Source: Aridibaculum aurantiacum | Lineage (GTDB): Bacteria; Bacteroidota; Bacteroidia; Chitinophagales; Chitinophagaceae | NCBI RefSeq assembly: GCF_017355875.1 | Contig: NZ_JAFEWC010000001.1 | Coordinates: forward strand, 1,178,001-1,242,000 | DNA: 64,000 bases | Reading direction: 5' to 3' | Shown: one piece after another, positions 7,538-15,964 of the stretch | Numbering within the stretch: the stretch's first letter is position 1 | Layout of the letters: every line of letters begins with the position of its first letter | Position numbers and translations under genes: made by a program | The notes under the pieces: model-generated | What the model was told of the DNA's origin: nothing | The model's database searches: none | What the model saw: the letters and a program-made list of their open reading frames with translations, nothing else

Positions 7538-8734
7538 ATGTCATTCGCGTACGTATTGTTCTGGATCAGCTTGTTTTTGCTGTTTTATACGTACATAGGT
7601 TATGGCCTTTTCCTGCTGCTTATCAACAAGCTGAAAACAAGAAAAAAAGAACAAAAAGATAATGCGGAGCTTCCGCCGGTTACGCTAATCATTCCTGCTT
7701 ACAATGAGGCTGAGTGGATGCACCAGAAGATCCGCAACTGCCTGGAACTGCAGTATCCACGGCATCTGTTACAGCTCATATTCATAACAGATGGTTCTAC
7801 AGATGAGACCAATAAAATAGTAGCAGGTTATGAAGATATTGACCTGCTGTATCAATCGGTGCGCAAGGGTAAAATGGCTGCCATCAACCGCAGCATGCAG
7901 TATGTTTCAAACCCTATCGTGGTTTTCTCGGATGCCAATACCTTGCTCAATAGAGAATGCCTGCTTCACATAGTTAAGCACTACACCCATGAAGCAGTAG
8001 GAGGGGTGGCAGGGGAAAAGAAGATCTATACAGAAAACCTGAAGTCGAGGATAGGCTACAGCGAAGGCCTGTACTGGAAGTATGAGTCTATGCTCAAGCA
8101 ATTGGATTCTGATTTCAATACAGTAGTAGGCGCTGCCGGTGAATTGTTTAGCATGCGTACCAGCCTTTTTACGCCGCAGCCTGAAAATATCATCCTGGAC
8201 GACTTTATGCTTTCGATGAAGCTGTGCGTGGATGGATACAAAGTGGTGTACGAGCCGAAGGCTTTTGCTATAGAAGCGCCTTCTGTAACCATAGGCGAGG
8301 AGAAGAAGCGACGTGTGCGCATAGCTGCCGGTGCATTCCAAACCATACCGCTGCTGTGGAAGCATTTTCTTCTTATCAATAAACCGGTACTTTACTTCCA
8401 ATATTTTTCCCGGAGGATACTGCGCTGGGTGGCATGCCCGGTGTGTTTGCTTCTGTTGTATGTTTCCAACGGCATCATTTTTTCCAACGCCGACTCTGCT
8501 AGTTTCTTTACCGTATTCTTTGCCTTGCAAAACCTGTTTTACCTGGTAGCTATCATTGGAAGTTTTTCTTATAGAACAGGCGTAACGCTTAATGCTTTTT
8601 ACATCCCATTTTATTTTCTCTTTATGAATAGTTTACTGGTAGAAGGATTTTGGAAATATGTAGCGGGTAAACAGACCGTGCTGTGGGAGAAAAGTAAACG
8701 GAAGGTTATACCCCTACATGCCGGTCAGCAATAA
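7538..8734 (+). CDS. membrane glycosyltransferase, GT2 family
   Basis: A processive-type GT2 enzyme of 398 residues that transfers sugar from a nucleotide donor to a cell-surface glycan. An N-terminal membrane helix (about 3-25) precedes the catalytic domain: IPAYNEAEWM, DGSTDET, the donor-binding SDANTL and the acceptor/base region DDFMLSMKL. Several C-terminal membrane helices follow. I start it at ATG 7538 (MSFAYVLFWISLF); the frame is open upstream to 7349 but that stretch lacks conservation and would cover the regulatory region. It is divergent from the NtrC-like regulator. Confidence 0.88.
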   Translation: MSFAYVLFWISLFLLFYTYIGYGLFLLLINKLKTRKKEQKDNAELPPVTLIIPAYNEAEWMHQKIRNCLELQYPRHLLQLIFITDGSTDETNKIVAGYEDIDLLYQSVRKGKMAAINRSMQYVSNPIVVFSDANTLLNRECLLHIVKHYTHEAVGGVAGEKKIYTENLKSRIGYSEGLYWKYESMLKQLDSDFNTVVGAAGELFSMRTSLFTPQPENIILDDFMLSMKLCVDGYKVVYEPKAFAIEAPSVTIGEEKKRRVRIAAGAFQTIPLLWKHFLLINKPVLYFQYFSRRILRWVACPVCLLLLYVSNGIIFSNADSASFFTVFFALQNLFYLVAIIGSFSYRTGVTLNAFYIPFYFLFMNSLLVEGFWKYVAGKQTVLWEKSKRKVIPLHAGQQ

Positions 8735-8761
8735 ATCAACTGTTAGTAACCTTCATCCGTT

Positions 8762-8769
8762 ATTTTTGT
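8762..8769 (+). promoter_or_regulatory. putative -7 element (TATTTTTG) of the gatC operon
   Basis: TATTTTTG matches TAnnTTTG exactly and lies 15 bases before the gatC ATG, which implies a very short leader. Confidence 0.5.
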
Positions 8770-8784
8770 TTTAAGTAAAAAAGT

Positions 8785-9075
8785 ATGGAAGTAACAAACG
8801 AACTGGTAGATCACCTGGCACATCTTTCCAGGCTTACCATTCAACCACATGAAAAGGAAGCTGTGAGAACAGACCTTGAAAAAATGATCTCGTTCATAGA
8901 AAAGCTGCAGGAGGTGGATACCACTGGTGTAGAACCGCTGATGTTTATGAGCGATGAGGTAAATGTGCTGCGCGATGATGAGGTGAAAGGTTCCGTACCC
9001 AGGGAAGTTGCCATGCTTAATGCGCCTACTACTGATGGCGTTTTCTTCAAGGTTCCTAAAGTGATAAAGAAGTAG
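8785..9075 (+). CDS. gatC: Asp-tRNA(Asn)/Glu-tRNA(Gln) amidotransferase subunit C
   Basis: The 96-residue GatC subunit stabilises the GatA-GatB amidotransferase, which converts misacylated Asp-tRNA(Asn) or Glu-tRNA(Gln) to the correct amide. Family hallmarks are [10 protein letters not shown] near the start, [16 protein letters not shown] in the middle and the C-terminal [11 protein letters not shown] with a GVFFKVPKV end. Length is normal. It heads a probable three-gene operon with an ABC ATPase (32 bases downstream) and a cobalamin adenosyltransferase; gatA and gatB are not in the window. Confidence 0.95.
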   Translation: MEVTNELVDHLAHLSRLTIQPHEKEAVRTDLEKMISFIEKLQEVDTTGVEPLMFMSDEVNVLRDDEVKGSVPREVAMLNAPTTDGVFFKVPKVIKK

Positions 9076-9107
9076 ACGACAAAAATCCTCCAAAACCTAC
9101 CCTAGCT

Positions 9108-9827
9108 ATGACCATTCCTGCCAATTCTGTTATTCACCTGGAAAAAATTCAAAAAAGTTACTTCATGGGCAACCAGGCTATACCTGTTCTTAAGGGTATA
9201 GACCTTGATATTTTTCGCAATGAATACGTGGCTTTGATGGGGCCTTCTGGTTCGGGTAAGAGTACGCTGATGAATATACTGGGATGCCTTGATAGCCCTA
9301 CCAGTGGCAGCTATATACTCAACAGCAAAGATGTAAGCAAGATGGCTGATAATGATCTTGCTGCTATCAGGAACAAAGAGATCGGATTTATTTTCCAGCA
9401 ATTCAACCTGCTGCCGCGGCTAACTGCAGCAGAGAATGTAGCGCTTCCACTGGTTTATGCTGGTGTAGGTAAAAAAGAAAGATTGGAAAGAGCAAGAGAG
9501 GTACTGGCTAAGGTTGGACTGGCAGAAAGAAGTCATCATAAGCCGAATGAACTAAGTGGCGGACAAATACAACGTGTAGCCATTGCCCGTGCATTGGTAA
9601 ATAATCCTTCTATTATACTGGCTGATGAACCTACAGGTAACCTTGATTCCAAAACATCTGCAGAGGTGATGGACATATTTGGAAAAATACAGGCAGCAGG
9701 AAATACGGTAGTGCTGGTAACACACGAAGAAGACATAGCAGCTTATGCTAAGCGAGTAGTAAGGCTTCGCGATGGTATAATAGAAAGTGATACAATAACA
9801 GCGGGAAGAGTAGCTGAATTCAGCTAA
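9108..9827 (+). CDS. ABC transporter ATP-binding protein (MacB/LolD type)
   Basis: A 239-residue ATPase of the MacB/LolD/FtsE class, which powers mechanotransmission or lipoprotein release instead of classical uptake. It has Walker [10 protein letters not shown] at about 45-53, the Q-loop [10 protein letters not shown], signature [15 protein letters not shown], Walker [13 protein letters not shown] and the switch His in VTHEED. No permease gene is adjacent, so its membrane partner must be encoded elsewhere. It sits between gatC and the adenosyltransferase gene, closely spaced on the same strand. Confidence 0.93.
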   Translation: MTIPANSVIHLEKIQKSYFMGNQAIPVLKGIDLDIFRNEYVALMGPSGSGKSTLMNILGCLDSPTSGSYILNSKDVSKMADNDLAAIRNKEIGFIFQQFNLLPRLTAAENVALPLVYAGVGKKERLERAREVLAKVGLAERSHHKPNELSGGQIQRVAIARALVNNPSIILADEPTGNLDSKTSAEVMDIFGKIQAAGNTVVLVTHEEDIAAYAKRVVRLRDGIIESDTITAGRVAEFS

Positions 9828-9879
9828 ACCTTCATAATCTGCGCCAGCAGCGAAGAAAAAACATCAACACCTTCTTACA

Positions 9880-10443
9880 ATGGCATTCAAGATATATACA
9901 AAGACAGGCGATAAAGGAAAGACCTCACTGATAGGAGGAACGAAAGTAGCAAAGAGTCATATACGCATAGAAAGCTACGGCACAATTGATGAACTGAATT
10001 CGTTCATTGGTTTGCTGCGCGATCAACTGCAGGATGAGGAGATAAAAGTTTTCCTGAAAGAGGTGCAGGACAGGTTGTTTACCATTGGTTCGTCACTGGC
10101 TTGCGATCCTGATAAAGAGCCGCTGATGAAAATACCAGACCTGAAGGAAGAAGATATAAAGGTGCTGGAAGCAGCTATTGATGCTATGAATGAAGAGCTG
10201 CCGGTGATGAAGAATTTTATACTTCCTGGTGGTCATGCTGCTGTATCCACTGCGCATATATGCCGCTGTGTATGCAGGCGCGCTGAAAGAATATGCGTGA
10301 GTATGCAAGAACATGAAATATTTGTAGAGCCGCTTGTAATTAAATACCTGAACCGCCTGAGCGACCACCTGTTTGTGCTGGCGCGTTACATCGGCCACAA
10401 GCTAGGAGTGGAGGAAGTGGCGTGGAAACCAAGAACAGCTTAA
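9880..10443 (+). CDS. cob(I)yrinic acid a,c-diamide adenosyltransferase, PduO type
   Basis: A 187-residue ATP:corrinoid adenosyltransferase that transfers the adenosyl group of ATP to cob(I)alamin, making coenzyme B12. The ATP-binding N-terminus YTKTGDKGKTSLIGG and the following RIESYGTIDELNSFIG are diagnostic of PduO. The C-terminal CRRAER and RLSDHLFVLAR motifs complete the trimer-forming helix bundle. It ends a probable operon with gatC and an ABC ATPase; no other cobalamin gene is nearby, consistent with B12 salvage. Confidence 0.95.
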   Translation: MAFKIYTKTGDKGKTSLIGGTKVAKSHIRIESYGTIDELNSFIGLLRDQLQDEEIKVFLKEVQDRLFTIGSSLACDPDKEPLMKIPDLKEEDIKVLEAAIDAMNEELPVMKNFILPGGHAAVSTAHICRCVCRRAERICVSMQEHEIFVEPLVIKYLNRLSDHLFVLARYIGHKLGVEEVAWKPRTA

Positions 10444-10577
10444 TTTGAAAATTTGGGAATTTGAAAGTGTGCAAATTTCCTTTTTTGGCTATTTGATTGA
10501 TCACTGGACGAATCGAAAATAACTGGTGCGCTTCTCCCCATTTTCAAATCTTCAAATTGCCTCATTTTCAAATTACC
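10444..10577. repeat. AT-rich inverted low-complexity tract between convergent genes
   Basis: The left side iterates the word AATTTGAAA (10442-10480) and the right side iterates its complement TTTTCAAAT (10541-10575). The two halves can fold into one long imperfect stem that could terminate both flanking genes. It belongs with the other phased tracts of this window. Confidence 0.55.
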
Positions 10578-11234
10578 TCATTCCCCCACAATCTTCCCAT
10601 CCTTCATATGTATCACACGATCGCTGATTTGAGCGAGCTCTTCGTTGTGTGTAACTATCAGAAAAGTTTGGTTGAACTGGGTGCGCAGGTGAAGGAACAG
10701 TTCGTGTAGTTCGCGGGCATTGGTACTGTCGAGGTTACCGGTTGGTTCATCTGCAAAAACAATTTCAGGATTATTGATGAGTGCACGGGCTACCGCTACC
10801 CGTTGTTGTTCTCCTCCACTTAGTTGTTGTGGCTTGTTATCCAGCCTGTGGCCAAGATTAAGCGTTTTGAGCAGTTGCACGGCGCGATCCGAAACTTCTT
10901 TCTTTTTGCGGCCTGCTATCCAGCCAGGGATGCAAACATTTTCCAGTGCATTAAACTCGGGAAGTAGGTGGTGAAACTGGAAGACGAAACCAATATGCGT
11001 GTTGCGAAACTTGGCAAGTTGCCTGCCTCGTAGTGTATCAATTCTTTTGTTGTTAAGTGAGATCTCTCCGCCATCGGCGGTATCCAATGTACCCAAAATA
11101 TGAAGTAGCGTACTCTTACCTGCACCTGAAGAACCGGCTATACTTACGATCTCGCCTTTGGTTATTTCCAGGTCTACACCTTTCAATACCTGTAGGTCTC
11201 CATAACTTTTATGAATATTGCGGCAGGTAAGCAT
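10578..11234 (-). CDS. LolD-like ABC transporter ATP-binding protein
   Basis: A 218-residue ATPase of the LolD group, which drives release of lipoproteins from the inner membrane with LolC/E-type permeases. Walker A is GSSGAGKST at about 35-43, Q-loop [16 protein letters not shown], signature [15 protein letters not shown], Walker [13 protein letters not shown] and switch His in VTHNEE. The FHHLLPEF segment favours LolD over MacB. No permease lies beside it; in Bacteroidota the permease is often unlinked. It is divergent from the DUF2795 gene. Confidence 0.9.
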   Translation of the reverse strand: MLTCRNIHKSYGDLQVLKGVDLEITKGEIVSIAGSSGAGKSTLLHILGTLDTADGGEISLNNKRIDTLRGRQLAKFRNTHIGFVFQFHHLLPEFNALENVCIPGWIAGRKKKEVSDRAVQLLKTLNLGHRLDNKPQQLSGGEQQRVAVARALINNPEIVFADEPTGNLDSTNARELHELFLHLRTQFNQTFLIVTHNEELAQISDRVIHMKDGKIVGE

Positions 11235-11344
11235 TCAGTTGCAATTAATGATTGTACAATAATGAGTTGCAAACCTACATCACTGCTATGTAAGCCTGCG
11301 ATTTTTATAAAAAATTATATAACTAGCCGTTCCAAAAACGATGA

Positions 11345-11375
11345 TTTGGTTATATCGTTTATACCCCTACATTTG
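11345..11375 (+). promoter_or_regulatory. Bacteroidota-type promoter of the DUF2795 gene
   Basis: TTTGG at 11345-11349 and TACATTTG at 11368-11375 match the -33 and -7 elements with an 18-base spacer. The ATG follows at 11398. Confidence 0.6.
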
Positions 11376-11397
11376 CAAAAATTAAAAAACAGCGAAG

Positions 11398-11619
11398 ATG
11401 TTTTGGACACTTGAATTAGCCAGTTATCTAGAAGAGGCCCCTTGGCCAGCAACAAAAGACGAGCTGATCGATTACTCTATCAGATCAGGGGCGCCAATTG
11501 AAGTGGTTGAAAACCTGCAGGAACTTGATGACGAAGGTGAAGTGTATGAAAGCATAGAAGACATCTGGCCTGACTATCCTAGCCAGGACGACTTTATGTT
11601 CAACGAGGACGAGTACTAA
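11398..11619 (+). CDS. DUF2795 family protein
   Basis: A 73-residue acidic protein recognised by its highly conserved N-terminus (MFWTLELASYLEEAPWPATK) and the IRSGAPIEVVENLQEL segment, which are near-invariant in Bacteroidota members of DUF2795. It has no signal peptide and is probably cytoplasmic. Function is unknown. It has its own promoter and its own strong terminator, so it is monocistronic and probably well expressed. Confidence 0.9.
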   Translation: MFWTLELASYLEEAPWPATKDELIDYSIRSGAPIEVVENLQELDDEGEVYESIEDIWPDYPSQDDFMFNEDEY

Positions 11620-11640
11620 AAGTAATAAGCTATAAATGAA

Positions 11641-11675
11641 CAGCCATCTTGTGTAAGCAAGATGGCTGTTTTGTT
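11641..11675 (+). terminator. rho-independent terminator of the DUF2795 gene
   Basis: An 11-bp perfect stem CAGCCATCTTG / CAAGATGGCTG (11641-11651 and 11658-11668) with a 6-base loop is followed by TTTTGTTT. Confidence 0.92.
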
Positions 11676-11692
11676 TATGAGCAAAGTTGAGG

Positions 11693-11950
11693 CTATTGCT
11701 TGAAGCTGAATTTGAAATAAACCAGTATCAACGCCATGAGCAACACCATACTATTGGCCACCATTACCGGTCCGCTGTTGATACCAATGCCATAGATAAG
11801 CCAGAGTGTAGCACTGGTAATGACGATGAGCATCATCCACATGCTAAGGTCGCCAACGCTTTTGGTCTTCCATGCTTTGTATACCTGCGGAATAAAGGTG
11901 ATGGATGTGAGAAAGGAGCCGATGTATCCAAAGTAGTCGTACCAAATCAT
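11693..11950 (-). CDS. SemiSWEET-type sugar transporter
   Basis: An 85-residue membrane protein with three predicted helices (about 7-25, 36-55, 62-81), the SemiSWEET triple-helix bundle that dimerises to move sugars. The first helix carries the family's PQ motif (TFIPQVYKAWKTKSVGDLS), which acts as the hinge, and the second has WLIYGI. I use ATG 11950 because the longer frame upstream adds only non-conserved sequence encoded by an intergenic repeat. The substrate is unknown. Confidence 0.88.
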   Translation of the reverse strand: MIWYDYFGYIGSFLTSITFIPQVYKAWKTKSVGDLSMWMMLIVITSATLWLIYGIGINSGPVMVANSMVLLMALILVYFKFSFKQ

Positions 11951-11960
11951 AGGTAAGCCG

Positions 11961-12152
11961 AATGAAAAATGTAAAATGTAAAATGTAAAACGAAAGCCGC
12001 CAGTGTTGCTGCTTGATGTGATACAGCACAAGTGTGCGACGCAACAGGAGCTAAATCTTTATTCAACCTGCTGGTAGCATAACCACTTCCAGAACTATAA
12101 AAAAATGAAAAATGTAAACCTGCTCAATTGAACATTTTACATTTTTCATTTT
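11961..12152. repeat. AAATGTA-type phased repeats and hairpin downstream of fabI
   Basis: A first block at 11961-11991 iterates AAAATGT three times. A second block forms a perfect hairpin with arms at 12102-12118 and 12136-12152 (17 bp; core AAATGAAAAATGTAAA). Both share the word GAAAAATGTAAA. The hairpin begins 10 bases past the fabI stop and may serve as its terminator. Confidence 0.65.
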
Positions 12153-12161
12153 GCATTAGAA

Positions 12162-12977
12162 CTATTTCTCCATCTGCTCTATCACTTCAGCGGTTACACC
12201 TGTGAAGCTAAAGCCGCCATCGTGGAAGAGGTTCTGCATGGTGACAAAACGTGTAAGATCGCTGAATAATGCCACACAATAGTTGGCGCAATCCAATGCA
12301 TCGGCATTGCCCAGCGGGCTCATCTTTTCTGCGAACGATATAAAGCCATCGAAGCCTTTAACGCCGCTGCCGGCAGTAGTGCGGGTTGGCGACTGGCTAA
12401 CAGTATTGATGCGCACTTTGTTTTTTACACCATAGTGGTACCCAAAACTGCGGGTGATGCTTTCAAGCAAAGCTTTGGCATCGGCCATTTCGTTGTAATC
12501 AGGAAACACACGCTGTGCAGCTATATAAGTAAGCGCAACTACACTTCCCCATTCGCTGATAGCATCCAGTTCGTAAGCTGTCTGCAACACACGGTGCAGG
12601 CTCAATGCAGAAATATCAAGCGTCTTGTGCTGGAAGTCGTGGTTGAGCTTGGTATAATGAAATCCTTTGCGAATGTTGAGGCTCATGCCCACGCTGTGAA
12701 GAATAAAATCAACCTTTCCACTAAAGTGCTCCATTGATTTTTCAAACAGGTTCTTCAGGTCGTCCATGTTGGTAACATCGGCGCCAATAACAGGAGCGTT
12801 ACCACATTCTTCAGCCAGTTTATTTATTTCGCCCATGCGCAATGCGATGGGTGCGTTTGTAAGTACTATCTGTGCTCCTTCAGCATAACATTGTTGAGCG
12901 GTTTTCCAGGCAATAGACTGATCGTTCAATGCACCAAATATGATCCCTTTCTTTCCCTTCAATAGATTGTAAGCCAT
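12162..12977 (-). CDS. fabI: enoyl-[acyl-carrier-protein] reductase
   Basis: The 271-residue FabI catalyses the last, NADH-dependent reduction in each cycle of fatty acid elongation. The N-terminal nucleotide-binding segment GIIFGALNDQSIAW is the FabI version of the SDR glycine motif, and the active-site pair fits Tyr-x6-Lys (FPDYNEMADAK). LHSVG and the C-terminal NLFHDGGFSFTG are also typical. Members of this family are the usual target of triclosan-type inhibitors. Monocistronic in appearance. Confidence 0.96.
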   Translation of the reverse strand: MAYNLLKGKKGIIFGALNDQSIAWKTAQQCYAEGAQIVLTNAPIALRMGEINKLAEECGNAPVIGADVTNMDDLKNLFEKSMEHFSGKVDFILHSVGMSLNIRKGFHYTKLNHDFQHKTLDISALSLHRVLQTAYELDAISEWGSVVALTYIAAQRVFPDYNEMADAKALLESITRSFGYHYGVKNKVRINTVSQSPTRTTAGSGVKGFDGFISFAEKMSPLGNADALDCANYCVALFSDLTRFVTMQNLFHDGGFSFTGVTAEVIEQMEK

Positions 12978-13031
12978 AACAATTGGTTTTGTTTTTTGGT
13001 AAGAATGGCGGTAAAAATAGAAATTAGGAAG

Positions 13032-13247
13032 CTAACCCCGAAAAAAGAAACTGAAGTACAGCCACATGGATAATGCATGCATGAGGTAAGCCGTAGCTAT
13101 CACGCCAAAGAAGTACAACAGCAGGTTGCCAAATGTCCTGTTGGCATATGCTCTTGCCTTTAGTTTGTTGTGAACAAAATACACCGGTACTGCCACCAGT
13201 ATCAAATAAATCAATACCAGCCATTGCCAATGCGGAACGTTTTTCAT
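13032..13247 (-). CDS. small membrane protein of unknown function
   Basis: A 71-residue protein with two predicted membrane helices (about 8-26 and 43-65) joined by a basic loop (HNKLKARAYANRTFGN). I do not recognise a family. ATG 13247 gives MKNVPHWQW; an upstream ATG at 13256 adds three residues. It lies 82 bases downstream of recN on the same strand and could be co-transcribed. Confidence 0.6.
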   Translation of the reverse strand: MKNVPHWQWLVLIYLILVAVPVYFVHNKLKARAYANRTFGNLLLYFFGVIATAYLMHALSMWLYFSFFFRG

Positions 13248-13329
13248 TGGTAGCAACTTGAGAGTTGGCAGAAGGTAGAAGCGTAGCCTGTTATCATCTT
13301 AGTGAAATTTATAACCTGCAGCGTCCAAG

Positions 13330-14985
13330 TTAATTCATCACCATTTCGCGTGCATTTTCCAATGCTGCTGCGGTTGGTTTTTCACCGCTTAGCATTTGGG
13401 CTATAGCTGTGATGCGCTCATCCTGCGTTAGCTGTTTTATGTTGGTAGTGATGCTGTCGTTCTTTATTTGCTTGTAAACAAAGAAGTGCGCATTGGCCTT
13501 GCCGGCTATCTGCGGCTGGTGTGTGATGCAAATTACCTGGCGGGCAGTGGCAAGTTCTTTCATAATTACTCCTACCTGTTTTGCTGCTTCCCCGGATATA
13601 CCTGTGTCTATTTCATCGAAAATGAGCGTAGGAAGATCCATTGACTCTGCAACCAGTGATTTGATGCATAGCATCAGGCGGCTAAGTTCTCCACCGCTGG
13701 CCACTTTGCGTATCGGTTCAAAACGATTGCTCTTGTTGGCATCAAACAGGAATTCTATAGCATCGGCACCAAAGGCATGCAGTGCTGAAGGTGCTATTTG
13801 CACCTTTAGTCTAGCATTGGGCATACCTACCTGCGCCAGTAAGCGATTAACATTTTCTTCAAAAGACGGAGTTTGCTCCTGCCTGCGCTGCGAAAGGTTT
13901 TCTGCCAGCGTTGTACATGACTGGTGCAGTGTCTCTACCTGTTGTTGTTTTTCCAGTATGGTGTCATCAATATTAAGGACAGCCTGGAGTTTGCTGCTTA
14001 TCTCGTCTCTTATCTCAATGAGTTGCTTTGTGGTTTGTACACCATGCTTCTTCAGCAGTTTATAACCTGCAGACAAACGATCATTCACCTGGTCTACCCG
14101 CTCCTGGTCAAAGTTGATGTGGTCATTTACACCATCTAATTCATCGGCTATATCCTGCAGTTCTAGCTGGGCGCTGTACAATCTTTCTACAATAGCAGGT
14201 AAAGCAGGATGATAGTCAGCATAACCAACCAGCTGGTTTGCCAGTTGTTTTAGTTGTGGTATAATAGGTTGTTCGCTTTCCTTTAGCTCGAAGAAAACCT
14301 TGGTGAGCGAAGTCTTGATGCCTTCTGCATTTTCCAGCAGCTTCAATTCGTTTTCCAGGTCTTCCAGCTCATTGTCTGCCAGCTGTAGTTGGTCCAGCTC
14401 ATTGAAGATGAATTGGTGATAATCTGCTTCCTTTTGAAAGCTATCCTTTTCTGCCTGCAATTTCCTCAGCTCGGCTAGTTGTTGCTGCCACTTGCGATAT
14501 GCATGCTGGTACTCACCTAGCAGGTCGTTATTAGCGGCAAGAGCATCTAACACCTCGCGTTGAAAATCACTGTCGCCTATTTCTAACGTGTCGAACTGCT
14601 GGTGCAGGTCTACCAGCAGCGATGCCAGCTCTTTTAGTTGCTGCAAAGTGGCAGGTGTATCGTTTATAAATGCTCTCGATTTTCCATTCACTGCTATCTC
14701 TCTCCTGATCACCAGTTCAGCTTCATTATCCAGCTCGTTCTCCTCTATGAATTGCTTCACTGCCGACTTGCCGTCTACAGTAAAAAATCCTTCGACCACG
14801 CATTTCTTTTCCCGGTTCTGCAGCACAGAACTGTCAGCTCTTTCACCCAGTATAAGGCTCAGTGCGCCCATCAAAATACTCTTTCCAGCGCCTGTTTCAC
14901 CGGTTATAATGCTCAGGCTGCCGGGAAAGAAGATCTCCAGCGAATCGATTATTGCGTAGTTGTGTATATCCAGCTTGCGTAGCAT
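13330..14985 (-). CDS. recN: DNA repair protein RecN
   Basis: A 551-residue SMC-like ATPase acting early in double-strand break repair. Walker A GETGAGKS is at 29-36 after the typical MLRKLDIHNYAIID start. Long coiled-coil arms span about 155-380. The C-terminal half has the signature GGELSRLML and Walker B LIFDEIDTGISG, then the D/H-loop ITHQPQIAG. Length and motif order are normal for RecN. It is divergent from the YceI gene. Confidence 0.96.
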   Translation of the reverse strand: MLRKLDIHNYAIIDSLEIFFPGSLSIITGETGAGKSILMGALSLILGERADSSVLQNREKKCVVEGFFTVDGKSAVKQFIEENELDNEAELVIRREIAVNGKSRAFINDTPATLQQLKELASLLVDLHQQFDTLEIGDSDFQREVLDALAANNDLLGEYQHAYRKWQQQLAELRKLQAEKDSFQKEADYHQFIFNELDQLQLADNELEDLENELKLLENAEGIKTSLTKVFFELKESEQPIIPQLKQLANQLVGYADYHPALPAIVERLYSAQLELQDIADELDGVNDHINFDQERVDQVNDRLSAGYKLLKKHGVQTTKQLIEIRDEISSKLQAVLNIDDTILEKQQQVETLHQSCTTLAENLSQRRQEQTPSFEENVNRLLAQVGMPNARLKVQIAPSALHAFGADAIEFLFDANKSNRFEPIRKVASGGELSRLMLCIKSLVAESMDLPTLIFDEIDTGISGEAAKQVGVIMKELATARQVICITHQPQIAGKANAHFFVYKQIKNDSITTNIKQLTQDERITAIAQMLSGEKPTAAALENAREMVMN

Positions 14986-15290
14986 GGCGTAAAGATAATT
15001 GTGGCGAAGAAACTGTAAGTAGAATTATATGCACAGGCTCTTTCACGTGCTGCTTTGGAAAGATAGCGGGAAGCAATGCATGTTGATTTTCATATTCCTG
15101 CTTCTGCAGAACAACCTATCTATAAAAGAAGAACAGATTTTAAGGAATTAATATTTCACCGGTAGCTGCATGAGTTACACCCGGTTATCATGCTTAAAAG
15201 AAGGTTTCTTTTCAGAAGCTGCACTAGCTGGTTGTGCGCCTGCTGTTCAAACATTAATAACCAGTATATTGCTGCCCAAACCTAAAACAC
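14986..15290. other. 305-bp divergent intergenic region between recN and the YceI gene
   Basis: The stretch must hold the promoters of both genes, but I see no exact TAnnTTTG element. A short hairpin (AAAAGAA / TTCTTTT near 15195-15211) is the only structure noted. No coding potential on either strand is convincing. Confidence 0.4.
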
Positions 15291-15869
15291 ATGAAAATAG
15301 CTTTAGCGCTAGTCGCAGTATCTTTTGCCGGGTTGGCATTCAAGTATTCATCTACAGCTGTGCAAATGAATGTAGAAACAAATGCAAGTAAAGTAGAATG
15401 GGCAGCCACTAAAAAGACCGGTTACCACCAGGGAATTATGAAAGTAAAAAGTGGTAATGTACAGGTAGAAGGTGGTAAACTGGTAGGAGGTAAATTCGTT
15501 ATTGATGTTACTTCTATTAATGCTACTGATTTTGAAAACCCTGTTGAGAACAACTTTGTAAAGCACCTGAAGAGCAAAGATTTTCTTGAAACAGAAACAT
15601 ACCCTGAGGCAACTTTCGAGATAACTAAAGTTGATTACAAAGACGAGAAAAACGTGGTGCTGAACGGAACTTTCACCATGAAGAACGTTTCTCTACCTCT
15701 GTCATTTCCTGCTACTATCAACAATGCAGATGAAAAGCGTTTCTTCGGTTTTGCACACTTTACATTCGATCGCACTTTGTGGAATGTAATGTACGACACC
15801 AACCGCGCCAGCAAAGATGTAAACATTGGTGTTTATCTTTTTGCAGTGCCAGCTGAAGCAGCTAAATAA
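15291..15869 (+). CDS. YceI family periplasmic protein
   Basis: A 192-residue secreted lipocalin-like protein with a signal peptide at about 1-20. The YceI fold is supported by WAATKKTGYHQGIMKVKSG, GKFVIDVTSINATDF, HLKSKDFLETETYPEATFEI and the late FTFDRTLWNVMYDT. The family binds polyprenoids or amphiphiles in the periplasm, and in Bacteroidota it is often linked to stress or respiration. It has a very strong hairpin after the stop. The specific ligand is unknown. Confidence 0.93.
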   Translation: MKIALALVAVSFAGLAFKYSSTAVQMNVETNASKVEWAATKKTGYHQGIMKVKSGNVQVEGGKLVGGKFVIDVTSINATDFENPVENNFVKHLKSKDFLETETYPEATFEITKVDYKDEKNVVLNGTFTMKNVSLPLSFPATINNADEKRFFGFAHFTFDRTLWNVMYDTNRASKDVNIGVYLFAVPAEAAK

Positions 15870-15905
15870 ATCTCTATAGAAGTTTCTAACACTTCTTCAT
15901 CTTTT

Positions 15906-15957
15906 CCTACAAAAGCAAAAGCCACTCCTGAAAAGAAGTGGCTTTTGCTTTTGTAGG
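15906..15957. terminator. bidirectional terminator between the YceI and subtilase genes
   Basis: A perfect 21-bp inverted repeat (15906-15926 and 15937-15957) with a 10-base loop; the arm core is AAAAGCAAAAGCCACT. The A/T-rich stem base gives T-rich tails in both directions. It separates the convergent genes ending at 15869 and 15965. Confidence 0.88.
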
Positions 15958-15964
15958 TGTTTTG

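Noticed and set aside
15170-15391. 73-codon open frame overlapping the start of the YceI gene
   Set aside because: It lies in the divergent promoter region and runs into the signal peptide coding region in a different frame; no support.
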